Of a DNA stretch of 12,426 nt, positions 1-6,589 are shown piece after piece (the stretch's first letter is position 1; the number at the start of each line of letters is the position of its first letter). This DNA comes from CAYXGE01 sp964464435 (GTDB taxonomy: Bacteria; Pseudomonadota; Gammaproteobacteria; Burkholderiales; Methylophilaceae): assembly GCA_964464435.1 (NCBI GenBank), contig CAYXGE010000056.1, positions 1 through 12,426 on the forward strand, written 5' to 3'. Under the pieces are notes generated by a model. It ran no database searches. It worked only from the letters and a program-made list of their open reading frames with translations, and was not told the origin of the DNA. The position numbers and the translations under genes are program-made.

Positions 1-279
1 GCACACTCACCAACGAGCAAGCAAGGGTACAGCGAGTCACCTTGGATTTAATGATGTATTAAGTAACCCAATACAACACGATCTTCTCTTTATGACGCTG
101 CTGCCAGTTGCCTAGCCCGACCGAGAAGCCCTTCGGTGCAGCGTCTAACCGGGATTAAGCGGCTAGAGCGTAAGTTTCGTCGTTTGCGACTATACTTGTT
201 TCAGTTGTATTTACGAGGTAGCTGAGCCTCGGTATGCCCTGCACTGCTTTGCAACCCACGTCGAAACCTGGTCGGCCCC
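1..279 (-). ncRNA. ssrA: tmRNA (ssrA), 5' part; 3' end lies beyond the left edge
   Basis: Transfer-messenger RNA rescues ribosomes stalled on broken mRNAs and adds a degradation tag to the unfinished protein. Read on the minus strand the gene opens at 279 with GGGGCCGAC and continues into GGTTTCGACG, the conserved 5' end of tmRNA that pairs with the 3' acceptor arm. The segment AGTCGCAAACGACGAAACT is nearly identical to the Escherichia coli tag region and contains the resume codon. Downstream hairpin sequence (about 120-145) fits the pseudoknot region. The tRNA-like 3' end with the T arm and CCA is missing because the window ends first; about 80 nt should lie outside, judged from the usual length near 360 nt. 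It is transcribed divergently from the first protease gene. The 3' end of ssrA is a common integration site for genomic islands, but that part cannot be seen here. Confidence 0.96.
155..187 (-). other. tmRNA tag reading frame, ANDETYALAA
   Basis: Starting at the resume codon GCA (187-185), the frame reads A-N-D-E-T-Y-A-L-A-A and ends with TAA at 157-155. The ALAA end is the usual signal recognised by ClpXP and related proteases. As recalled, the same tag is known from Neisseria and other Betaproteobacteria, which supports the taxonomic placement. Confidence 0.93.
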
Positions 280-340
280 ATAACGTTAATCTTTGCAGTT
301 GTTAGACTCACATTAACGCGATTAGTGAACCCAAGTTGAC

Positions 341-371
341 ATTATACGCGCTTTCAATGTGATGCATGTCA
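341..371 (-). promoter_or_regulatory. Probable ssrA promoter
   Basis: The minus strand carries a perfect -10 box TATAAT (346-341). The best -35 match is TGACAT (371-366) at a long 19-bp spacing, so the -35 is weak. The predicted start near 334 would give a leader of about 55 nt before the mature 5' end at 279, consistent with RNase P processing of pre-tmRNA. The -35 region overlaps the CRP-type palindrome at 358-373. Confidence 0.5.
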
Positions 372-373
372 CT
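358..373. promoter_or_regulatory. CRP-type operator TGTGA-N6-TCACT
   Basis: The site TGTGA-TGCATG-TCACT matches the CRP consensus TGTGA-N6-TCACA at nine of ten arm positions. Its centre (between 365 and 366) lies at -41.5 relative to the start predicted from the CTGATA/TAGTAT promoter of the first protease gene, the classical position of a class II CRP-dependent activator site. It also overlaps the -35 region of the divergent ssrA promoter. Which Crp/Fnr-family protein would bind is unknown. The sequence match is seen; activation is inferred. Confidence 0.55.
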
Positions 374-400
374 GATAACAGGTAAACGAACTTTTAGTAT
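372..400 (+). promoter_or_regulatory. Candidate promoter of the first protease gene
   Basis: CTGATA (372-377) and TAGTAT (395-400) are separated by 17 bp and each matches four of six consensus bases of the -35 and -10 boxes. The predicted start is near 407, giving a leader of about 34 nt. The weak -35 overlapping a CRP-type palindrome is what an activator-dependent promoter looks like. The TAGTAT box lies inside the motif TTTTAGTATG, which recurs upstream of the second paralogue. Confidence 0.4.
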
Positions 401-440
401 GTGACTGGTTCTTATAAAAAAATATTTGATGGTGGACAAG

Positions 441-1478
441 ATGAAATTTAACGCCTTAATTGCTTTTACATTTGCCACACTGACACTTCAGGCACATGCT
501 TTGCCGCCTGATGGCATGGTATACAAGCTCAAATCTGCAGTAGTAAAAGTACGTGTGATTTTACCTAATGGGCACTATGGCGTGGGTTCTGGTGTTGCCG
601 TTGCCAAAGACCAAATTGTGACCAACTGCCACGTGATTGCCAATGCCGCCGCAATTAATGTCATTAAGTTCGGTGAGAGCCATCGTGCAAGTAGTATTAA
701 GGCTGATTGGCAACACGATTTGTGTATTGTAGGATTTGATGGCCTAAATGTGGGCATTGCAGAGCTTGGTTCTAGCAAACAATTACAGTATGAACAGCCT
801 GTGTTTACCATTAGTTTTCCTAATAATTCGCCCAAACCATTAACTACTTATGGTTTTGTAAAAGCGCTCTACCCCATGGATGATAGTGTGGTGATTCGTT
901 CTGATAATGATTTTAGAATGGGTGCGAGTGGCGGTGCGATGTTTGATGAAACTGGCAAACTGGTGGGCATAATTACGCTTAAAAGCCCAGGTCGCAATGC
1001 TTATTATTACAATATGCCTGTAGAGTGGATTAGTAATTTACTGAAGCAACCCGCGCTTGAAATCCCTGCTAAAGGGGGGCTACCATTTTGGGATGCGCCT
1101 GAAGAAAATCGTCCATTTTTTATGCGTGTGATTCAACCTTACCAAACTGAAAACTGGAAATCGCTGCATGAAATTGCATCAAAATGGTGCGAACAACAGC
1201 CAGATGCGCTAGAAGCCTATTATTACAGGGGCTTAGCTGCTTATCATTTAGATAATCAGGTGCAAGCCAATAGTGACTTTAGTAAAGTAGTTGCTCAAAA
1301 TAACCGCCATGTTGGTGCGCAATTGCATTTGGGCTTATTGGCGGCACGTGCTGGGCAAAAAGAGGAAGCATTAAAAAAAGTAGCATTGCTCACCCCTTTA
1401 GATGAAGCGGCTGCCAGCGAAATTAATACTGCCCTAGGAATTACCCAAAAACCCACATTGGATGCACCTAGCCAGTAA
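441..1478 (+). CDS. Exported trypsin-like serine protease with C-terminal TPR-like region, paralogue 1
   Basis: A 345-residue protein predicted to be exported and to cleave proteins in the periplasm or outside the cell. Residues 1-20 form a signal peptide with a likely cut after AHA. The chymotrypsin-fold domain (about 30-200) carries a complete triad: His64 in TNCHVI, Asp93 in HDLC and Ser163 in GASGG. Cys63 and Cys95 sit next to His and Asp and may form a disulfide. No PDZ domain follows, unlike DegP/HtrA. Instead there is a linker (215-239, PFW...FMRVIQP...TENW) and helical TPR-like repeats (about 240-330). An upstream in-frame TTG (426) and ATG (429) lack a ribosome site, whereas GGTGGA (431-436) lies 4 nt before ATG 441 and the signal peptide starts cleanly there. 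A CRP-type site precedes the gene. The substrate is unknown. Confidence 0.88.
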   Translation: MKFNALIAFTFATLTLQAHALPPDGMVYKLKSAVVKVRVILPNGHYGVGSGVAVAKDQIVTNCHVIANAAAINVIKFGESHRASSIKADWQHDLCIVGFDGLNVGIAELGSSKQLQYEQPVFTISFPNNSPKPLTTYGFVKALYPMDDSVVIRSDNDFRMGASGGAMFDETGKLVGIITLKSPGRNAYYYNMPVEWISNLLKQPALEIPAKGGLPFWDAPEENRPFFMRVIQPYQTENWKSLHEIASKWCEQQPDALEAYYYRGLAAYHLDNQVQANSDFSKVVAQNNRHVGAQLHLGLLAARAGQKEEALKKVALLTPLDEAAASEINTALGITQKPTLDAPSQ

Positions 1479-1504
1479 TTATCCAGCTTAAATTTAATCT
1501 ATTT

Positions 1505-1555
1505 AAACGCCAAACTAGCGTAGTAAATGCGCTTTTATTGGCGTTTTTATTTTAT
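1505..1555 (+). terminator. Rho-independent terminator after paralogue 1
   Basis: AAACGCCAA (1505-1513) pairs perfectly with TTGGCGTTT (1538-1546). An inner AGCG/CGCT stem (1517-1520 with 1530-1533) extends the hairpin. A T-rich tail (TTTTTATTTT) follows. It lies 26 bp after the stop codon, so paralogue 1 appears to be transcribed separately from paralogue 2. Confidence 0.82.
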
Positions 1556-1690
1556 GTGCGTGGGGTTAATCTTTATCACATGCCTGCCGAAATAGAATTA
1601 TGGCTGTAATTTTTTTGATGTTGGAACGGTATTTGCTATTTGTCAGTTAAGCGCTTTTTTAATTTTTTAAATGTTTTGTGAGGTTAACCA

Positions 1691-1711
1691 TTTTTAGTAT
1701 GTAGATTGGAG
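1691..1711 (+). promoter_or_regulatory. Shared TTTTAGTATG motif and ribosome site of paralogue 2
   Basis: TTTTTAGTATGTA (1691-1703) repeats the element at 391-402 upstream of paralogue 1. It contains TAGTAT, a possible -10 box (1695-1700), but no good -35 lies 16-18 bp before it. GGAG (1708-1711) stands 6 nt before ATG 1718 and fixes that start. The rest of the spacer from 1556 is AT-rich and shows no gene. TTGTGA (1676-1681) with TATGTA (1698-1703) at 16 bp is an alternative, weak promoter. Confidence 0.35.
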
Positions 1712-1717
1712 ATTATC

Positions 1718-2752
1718 ATGTCCAGGCTTTTAGTAGCAGGTGTATTTACCTTATTTGCAACCGTTTCGGTAGCCATGCCTACCGATGAAATCGTCGAAAA
1801 AATCAACACCCATGTCGTCAAGGTGCAGGTTTCTTTAGGCAACGGTGGATATGGTGTAGGGTCTGGAGTGGTGATTGCCAAAGATCAAGTGGTGACTAAT
1901 TGCCATGTAATAAACAATGCGCGCAGCATTGGTGTTGTCAGTCAAGGTGAAGGCTATTCAGCCAGCGCGATTAAAACCGATTGGCAGCACGATGTATGTA
2001 TCATCAAAGTTGAAGGTTTAAACGCACCTGCTGTCAACATCGGCTCTAGCGATGCACTCAAGTATGAACAACCAATTTATAGCGTTGGTTTCCCTAATAA
2101 TTCTCCTCGCACAGTCACAACCTTTGGTGTTGTCAAAGGGCTTTACCCCATGGATGATAGCGTCATTGTGCGCACTTCTAGCACCTTTAGAATGGGCGCA
2201 AGTGGTGGTGGCGTTTTTGATGATTTAGGCAATTTGGTAGCAATTATTACCCTCAAAAGCCCTGGTAAGAACGCCTTTTACTACAATATGTCTGTAGAGT
2301 GGGTCAAAAAGTTACTGGAAAGCCCAGAACAAGCCATTACCACAGCTAGCGCTGAACACCCTATGCCATTTTGGGATGCACCTGCAGACAAATGGCCGTT
2401 TTTCATGCGCGTAGTTCAACCGCTACAAACTGAAGATTGGACTGCCTTGTTAGCTGTTGCCAGTGAATGGACAGCCAAAGAACCTAACACCAATGAAGCT
2501 TGGTATTATCAAGCAGTAGCTGAACATGGCTTAAATAAGCTCTCCCATTCAGAACAACATTTCGCGCATGTGCTTGCTAATAACGCTTTGCATACTGATG
2601 CCCTCTATTATCAGGGTGTGATTGCAGAAACTTCTGGCAAACATATTGAGGCGCTTAATAGTTTAGCTTTACTTAAAAAACTTGATAACGAGGTTGCTGA
2701 TAAACTCATGTTAGCCATGGGTGTTAATAGTCCATTAATGAATACAGACTAA
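1718..2752 (+). CDS. Exported trypsin-like serine protease with C-terminal TPR-like region, paralogue 2
   Basis: A 344-residue protein with the same architecture as its neighbours. The signal peptide covers residues 1-19 (cut after SVA). The protease domain has the triad His63 (TNCHVI), Asp92 (HDVC) and Ser162 (GASGG), with the paired cysteines 62 and 94. Then come the PFWDAP linker and a TPR-like region (EAWYYQAVAEHGLNKL, then DALYYQGVIAETSGKHIEAL). The in-frame TTG at 1706 is part of the ribosome site, so ATG 1718 (GGAG, 6-nt spacer) is the start. A terminator before and another after suggest a single-gene transcript. All catalytic residues are present, so it is probably active rather than a decoy. 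The substrate is unknown, and a role in periplasmic protein quality control or secreted proteolysis is inference. Confidence 0.88.
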   Translation: MSRLLVAGVFTLFATVSVAMPTDEIVEKINTHVVKVQVSLGNGGYGVGSGVVIAKDQVVTNCHVINNARSIGVVSQGEGYSASAIKTDWQHDVCIIKVEGLNAPAVNIGSSDALKYEQPIYSVGFPNNSPRTVTTFGVVKGLYPMDDSVIVRTSSTFRMGASGGGVFDDLGNLVAIITLKSPGKNAFYYNMSVEWVKKLLESPEQAITTASAEHPMPFWDAPADKWPFFMRVVQPLQTEDWTALLAVASEWTAKEPNTNEAWYYQAVAEHGLNKLSHSEQHFAHVLANNALHTDALYYQGVIAETSGKHIEALNSLALLKKLDNEVADKLMLAMGVNSPLMNTD

Positions 2753-2772
2753 TCTGTTATCAGAATCCCAAA

Positions 2773-2830
2773 TAGCGCACTGGCTTGATGCACCAATTTA
2801 TCAAGGCAGCGCGCTAATTTCATTTTATTG
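2773..2830 (+). terminator. Probable terminator after paralogue 2
   Basis: TAGCGC (2773-2778) pairs with GCGCTA (2811-2816), and an inner stem CTTGAT (2784-2789) pairs with ATCAAG (2800-2805). The downstream tract AATTTCATTTTATT is T-rich but interrupted. It begins 20 bp after the stop codon. Confidence 0.6.
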
Positions 2831-3058
2831 CACAACATTAGTGCATTTCATATGCATCATATATAGCAGTAACTACGCAATGCGTTTTCAAAATTACCTA
2901 TAAATATGTATTTAATTCAGTAAGTTAATTACTATTTTACCTTCTCTCTTCTAGCATATTTCTGCTTGGTATATTCCTTGCTCATTACATATTAAATGTT
3001 CTGTTTTTTCTTTTAGTAATCGCTGTTTTAGAGATTGTTAAATTGATTGGAAGCTATC
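2831..3058 (+). other. AT-rich spacer upstream of paralogue 3
   Basis: With the terminator before it, this is the only gene-free stretch longer than 300 bases (2753-3058). It has no open frame of note. TTTTAGTAAT (3011-3020) resembles the motif upstream of paralogues 1 and 2 and lies 48 bp before the start codon, almost the same distance as for paralogue 1 (49 bp). TTGGTA and TATTAA boxes near 2966-2995 at 18 bp are a weak promoter candidate. A small palindrome ACGCA-A-TGCGT lies near 2875-2885. GGAAG (3049-3053) is the ribosome site of the next gene. Confidence 0.35.
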
Positions 3059-4039
3059 ATGGCCAGATTATTTATTGTGTTGTTATCAATTACTGCATCT
3101 TTATCAGTTGCTTTAGCAGCGCCATCAGACACCATGATGAATGCGCTAAGTGCGCATGTGGTTAAAGTGCATGTGGCTTTAGATAATGGCACCATGAGCA
3201 AAGGCTCAGGTGTTGTTGTGGCAAAAAATCAAGTCATTACCAACTGCCATGTTGTGGCACATGGTAAAAGTATTGCTGTGTTGAGCAATGGTCAACAATA
3301 CCCAGCTAGCGCGATTAAAACGGATTGGGCACATGATTTATGCATGGTTAAGGTGCAAGGCTTAGATGCACCTGTTGTGCGCATGGGTGCGAGTCAAGAT
3401 TTACAACATGACCAAGCGGTATTTACTATGGGTTACCCAAGTGATGCCCCAAAAATTGTAAGCACTTTTGGCGTTGTTAAAGCACTTTACCCGTTGGATG
3501 ATAGTGTAGTGGTGCGTACTACCAGCAGCTTTAAATTAGGCGCAAGTGGCGGTGCCGTATTTGATGAACAAGGTCAATTAGTGGCCATTATTACCCTTAA
3601 AAGCCCAGGCAAAAATGCCTACTACTACAATATGCCTGTAGAGTGGGTAAAAGCCTTATTTAAAGCCCCTGAGCAAGAACTTGGCGTAGCAATTACAGAC
3701 TACAAGGTGCCTTTTTGGAACACAGCACAAACTGAGTGGCCATATTTCATGCGCGTTGTAAAACCCGTACAAACTGAAAATTGGAAAGGTTTATTGACTG
3801 TTGCTCGCGAATGGACAGCACAAGAACCAAATAATCATGAGGCTTGGTATTATTTAGCAGTGGCAGAACACGGATTAAAAGACATGGCATTAGCTGAGCA
3901 ACACTTTAATTTTGTGCTGACACATAACAGTTTAAACAGTGATGCACTTCATCACCTAAATGCTATTGCAAAGGAATCTATACAAGATGACACTATGCAA
4001 GGTGCAACCTCTATTCATAAAATGAGTTTAGTACACTAG
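3059..4039 (+). CDS. Exported trypsin-like serine protease, paralogue 3 with shortened TPR region
   Basis: A 326-residue member of the triplet. The signal peptide spans 1-20 (cut near ALA/A). The triad is His64 (TNCHVV), Asp93 (HDLC) and Ser163 (GASGG), with Cys63 and Cys95 beside them. The linker is altered to PFWNTA...PYFMRVVKP. The TPR-like region follows paralogue 2 up to DALHHL and then departs: the last repeat and the LALLKKLD-type helix are replaced by about 20 unrelated residues ending MSLVH. No frameshifted remnant of the lost part is evident. The start is ATG 3059 with GGAAG 5 nt upstream; the in-frame TTG 3047 overlaps that ribosome site. The gene ends 17 bp from the convergent methyltransferase gene. 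The active site is intact, and the function is unknown beyond predicted exported proteolysis. Confidence 0.87.
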   Translation: MARLFIVLLSITASLSVALAAPSDTMMNALSAHVVKVHVALDNGTMSKGSGVVVAKNQVITNCHVVAHGKSIAVLSNGQQYPASAIKTDWAHDLCMVKVQGLDAPVVRMGASQDLQHDQAVFTMGYPSDAPKIVSTFGVVKALYPLDDSVVVRTTSSFKLGASGGAVFDEQGQLVAIITLKSPGKNAYYYNMPVEWVKALFKAPEQELGVAITDYKVPFWNTAQTEWPYFMRVVKPVQTENWKGLLTVAREWTAQEPNNHEAWYYLAVAEHGLKDMALAEQHFNFVLTHNSLNSDALHHLNAIAKESIQDDTMQGATSIHKMSLVH

Positions 4040-4056
4040 CAAGGCTAAACCATAGA

Positions 4057-5214
4057 TTATCTGAGTAATGCTAGCCTATACAAAGAGGTAGTTTCTGCCG
4101 CACGCGCTTGATGTAAAGGGTCTGTCGCGTCTTGTGTTTTAGGGTGCTGCGGCTTAATACTGGTTTGCGCAATCACCTGCAAACCAGCTGCTTTAATCCA
4201 ATCTTGCAATGCGCCTTGTGGGCGCAAGCCTAAGTGTTCAGCGAAATCTGACATGATTAACCAACCCTCGCCATCTGATGTGAGATGATCACTGAGTCCA
4301 TTTAAAAAAGCTTTTAGCATTTGGCTATTTTCATCGTAAATGGCGTGTTCAATGGGTGTGTTTGGGCGCACAGGCAACCACGGTGGGTTGCACACAACTA
4401 ACTGGGCTTTGCCCTCAGGAAACATATGCGTTTGTTGCAGTTCTACCTGCTTTGCGTAGCCAAGTTGCGTTAAATTGGCTTTTGCGCAAGCCAATGCCTG
4501 TGGATTAATGTCAGTAGCCACAACCTTTTTTACACCACGCTTAGCCAGCAATGCCGCTAACACACCTGTGCCTGTGCCAATATCAAAGGCCACGCTTTGG
4601 CTGGGTAAAGGGGCATCATTGACTAATGCAAGGTACTCTCCGCGAACTGGCGAATATACACCAAAGTAAGGATGGATATGCGCATCCAAGGCTTCAACAT
4701 ACACCCCTTTTTTACGCCACTCATGCGCACCTATCACACCCTGTAGCTCGGTAAGTGCAATCACGCAATCTTGTTGAATTTCACCATAGGCTTCTAAGCA
4801 GGCATCACGCACATCGGGTGCGCGTCGCAATGGAATGGTAGCGTTTTTACTCATAGGAACCAGCAACATGCCTAACACCCTTGCCCGCTGTGCTTGCGCT
4901 TGACGATGTAAATGAAACGCTTGTGCAGGGCTTGCAGTATTCGCTTCTGGTTTATGCGCTTTTCGACGTGGGGTATGGCTACAGCGCCTTGCCAGTGCTT
5001 GAAGTAACTGCTTGGCCTGATGATAATCACCTTGCCACAACAACGCTGTACCTTCGCACACTAATTTATAGGCAGCGTTTGCATTGATTGTGTCATCAGC
5101 TAACTGCACTTTTTTAGGTGCCGTAGCATCTTTAAGTGAGCGCCAAACTGCTGTTTGTGTTTGGCCTTGTTGTTGCCAAGAAATAGTATGTTGATGTGAA
5201 TCTAGCGTTGCCAC
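4057..5214 (-). CDS. Class I SAM-dependent methyltransferase (MTS/HemK-like, NPPW motif)
   Basis: A 385-residue cytoplasmic enzyme predicted to transfer a methyl group from S-adenosylmethionine. The catalytic Rossmann domain lies in the C-terminal half: motif I DIGTGTG (211-217), acidic motif II VVATDINP with Asp235, and NPPW (276-279). The last is the (N/D)PPY-type signature of N-methyltransferases acting on glutamine or nucleic-acid bases (HemK, RsmC, RlmG relatives). The N-terminal 200 residues do not match a domain I can name and include a basic, low-complexity stretch (about 78-112). HPYFGVYSPVRGEYL (181-195) just before motif I may be part of the substrate pocket. The start is GTG 5214 with AGAGG 5 nt upstream. 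It lies 60 bp downstream of the HDOD gene and may share its transcript. The substrate (rRNA, protein or small molecule) is not settled. Confidence 0.82.
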   Translation of the reverse strand: MATLDSHQHTISWQQQGQTQTAVWRSLKDATAPKKVQLADDTINANAAYKLVCEGTALLWQGDYHQAKQLLQALARRCSHTPRRKAHKPEANTASPAQAFHLHRQAQAQRARVLGMLLVPMSKNATIPLRRAPDVRDACLEAYGEIQQDCVIALTELQGVIGAHEWRKKGVYVEALDAHIHPYFGVYSPVRGEYLALVNDAPLPSQSVAFDIGTGTGVLAALLAKRGVKKVVATDINPQALACAKANLTQLGYAKQVELQQTHMFPEGKAQLVVCNPPWLPVRPNTPIEHAIYDENSQMLKAFLNGLSDHLTSDGEGWLIMSDFAEHLGLRPQGALQDWIKAAGLQVIAQTSIKPQHPKTQDATDPLHQARAAETTSLYRLALLR

Positions 5215-5274
5215 CTGAGCCTCTGTGCAATGAACAATGAATTTGCCTGCACTATACGCTGTTTTGGCGTCGCT

Positions 5275-6102
5275 TTACCAAAATGTTTCGTCTGGCGCAC
5301 CTACAACACGACGAGCTTTTTTAACATCAATACGCAATAAGGTAGCAATATCTTGATAGTCATCTGGTAAGGCGGCATCTTCCCATCCATTGGCAGAGTG
5401 CCGCGCAATATTCACTGCGAGTAGTACTGATTTTACCCTTGGATTATTCGCCTCATGTTCATCCATGAGTTGCTCAAGTAAGTGTGGCAGGTGACATTGC
5501 TTAATGAGCATTCTTTGCAATTCATGAAAAGTAAAACCAAATACTTGTTTTTGCACAGTGGCGCTTCTCAATGTTTTGTCTGCTTGCTGCAACTGGTAAA
5601 TGTGTAACATATTATTTGGCGCAAAACACCACAATAGCGTTTCTGATAAATCATGCAACAGCGCCGCTGTTCTGACTTCTTGCACATGAATATCATTAAG
5701 CAACATGGCAAACTCAAAGGCAAAATGTGCCGCACGATTACTTCGATTAACCATATTCATTAATCGTGTTAGCGCGGGAATATTATCTTTAAGGTACGCT
5801 TCTGCTACTGGTATTGGGGGAATTTTGTCAAAAAATGTAGACATGCCCATCATCATAATGGCCTGTTCAACCAGCACCAACTCTTGCTCTTGGCTCTTGT
5901 GACGATGATTTTGCATGTATCGCAAAATTCTAAATGCCATCAACGGGTCATGATTACAAATCAAGGCAATATCACGCACCCCAATATCATCAACGCGTTC
6001 AAGCAATTTACCTATTTCTCGCGCCGTGTGTTTTAGCACGGGAATTTCGTTTTCCGCTAAAAATTCTGCCCAGGATTGGGCATCATGCGGTGTGCTGTTC
6101 AT
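5275..6102 (-). CDS. HDOD-domain protein
   Basis: A 275-residue protein built mostly of an HDOD domain, a non-catalytic relative of HD phosphohydrolases often found in bacterial signalling proteins. Family-like features are DPLMAFRILRYMQN (52-65), EQAIMMMGMSTF (79-90) and an HD pair in ALLHDLSE (His150, Asp151). The other metal ligands of true HD hydrolases are not evident, so catalysis is doubtful. No receiver, GGDEF, EAL or kinase domain is fused, so it is a stand-alone HDOD. The start is ATG 6102 with AGGAA (6114-6110) 7 nt upstream. A weak minus-strand promoter, TTGTCG (6184-6179) with GATTAT (6160-6155) at 18 bp, is possible. It is the first gene of a likely pair with the methyltransferase. 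What signal it handles cannot be told from the sequence. Confidence 0.82.
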   Translation of the reverse strand: MNSTPHDAQSWAEFLAENEIPVLKHTAREIGKLLERVDDIGVRDIALICNHDPLMAFRILRYMQNHRHKSQEQELVLVEQAIMMMGMSTFFDKIPPIPVAEAYLKDNIPALTRLMNMVNRSNRAAHFAFEFAMLLNDIHVQEVRTAALLHDLSETLLWCFAPNNMLHIYQLQQADKTLRSATVQKQVFGFTFHELQRMLIKQCHLPHLLEQLMDEHEANNPRVKSVLLAVNIARHSANGWEDAALPDDYQDIATLLRIDVKKARRVVGAPDETFW

Positions 6103-6307
6103 ATTTTGTTTCCTAAGTGCTTACTTAACATATCTGATTTACGACGCTTTTTAAATAATCTTTAATGTCTTGTTTAGACGACAAAATTACAGTATTTTTC
6201 ACATGAATTTTTATAGATTATTTTATAAGTAATTGATTAGTATATTTTTATTTAAACTGGCAAATTACTTGCAATAGCTACCTTGCATATTAACTAAAGG
6301 AGCATTT
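6103..6307. other. AT-rich divergent intergenic region
   Basis: This is the shared upstream region of the HDOD gene (minus) and the lipoprotein gene (plus). On the plus strand TATATT (6241-6246) is a good -10 match but has no clear -35, which could mean an activator-dependent or alternative-sigma promoter. AAAGGAG (6296-6302) is a near-ideal ribosome site 5 nt before ATG 6308. No RNA gene or repeat was recognised. Confidence 0.35.
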
Positions 6308-6520
6308 ATGCAAGTTTTTAAACAATGGGGATTAGCATTCGTTTTAATATCGTCTTTAACGGGTTGTGCTGAAATGTCTACGCGACAAAAAAGCGCTGCT
6401 GTTGGAGCTGCCGTAGGTGGTGTTGCTGGTGCGGTGCTTACCAATGGCAGTGCTTTTGGAACGGTAGGTGGTGCTGCGATTGGTGGCGTGATTGGCCATG
6501 GCATTGACCGTTTAAAATAA
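6308..6520 (+). CDS. Small glycine-zipper lipoprotein (OsmB/SlyB-like)
   Basis: A 70-residue predicted lipoprotein. Residues 1-19 are a lipoprotein signal peptide ending in the lipobox L-T-G-C (17-20), with Cys20 as the lipidated residue. Residue +2 is Ala rather than Asp, which in Proteobacteria predicts sorting to the outer membrane. The rest holds two glycine-zipper hairpins, GAAVGGVAGAV (33-43) and GTVGGAAIGGVIGHGI (51-66), which could pack together or insert in a membrane. Size and layout resemble OsmB and the 17-kDa surface antigen/SlyB group, associated with envelope stress. The ribosome site AAAGGAG is strong, which fits high expression. It is a single-gene transcript ending at the bidirectional hairpin at 6590-6627. 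Confidence 0.85.
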   Translation: MQVFKQWGLAFVLISSLTGCAEMSTRQKSAAVGAAVGGVAGAVLTNGSAFGTVGGAAIGGVIGHGIDRLK

Positions 6521-6589
6521 TCAACATCGGTGGCTTGTCGTGGGTAAGTGACAAATAAGCCATTGATTATATTTTATAATATTTTAAAC

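Larger units (their letters stand above)
441..4039 (+). repeat. Tandem triplication of a protease-TPR gene
   Basis: Three consecutive genes (441-1478, 1718-2752, 3059-4039) encode proteins that align without large gaps over the signal peptide, the protease domain and a linker with the pattern PFW-x(7)-P-F/Y-FMRV-x(2)-P-x-QTE. The second and third copies are closest to each other in the TPR part (both read EAWYY followed by AVAEHGL). The third copy ends early and differently. Non-coding spacers of 239 and 306 bp separate them and are not obviously alike, apart from a short TTTTAGTA motif before each gene. Confidence 0.9.

Noticed and set aside
1..154. Possible protein-coding end of an upstream gene at the left edge
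   Set aside because: The whole stretch is the continuation of the minus-strand tmRNA, recognised by its 5' end, resume codon and tag.
336..341. Plus-strand TTGACA as -35 box for the first protease gene
   Set aside because: The hexamer is perfect, but 16-18 bp downstream there is only GTGATG-like sequence and no -10; this region belongs to the minus-strand ssrA promoter.
426..440. Upstream TTG 426 or ATG 429 as the start of protease paralogue 1
   Set aside because: No ribosome site precedes them. ATG 441 has GGTGGA 4 nt upstream and opens directly into a standard signal peptide, as in the two paralogues.
441..4039. Protease array as a mobile element or gene cassette
   Set aside because: No transposase, integrase, terminal repeats or target duplications are visible, and codon use looks like that of the neighbours; simple tandem duplication explains it.
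4042..4077. AGGCTA/TAGCCT inverted repeat between paralogue 3 and the methyltransferase as a terminator
   Set aside because: The stem is only 6 bp, the loop 24 nt, and no T-run follows on either strand; part of it lies inside the methyltransferase coding region.
6532..6561. Bulged hairpin GGCTTGTC...GACAA...GCC after the lipoprotein gene
   Set aside because: It needs a 4-nt bulge and has no T-tail; the perfect hairpin 30 bp further on is a far better terminator.
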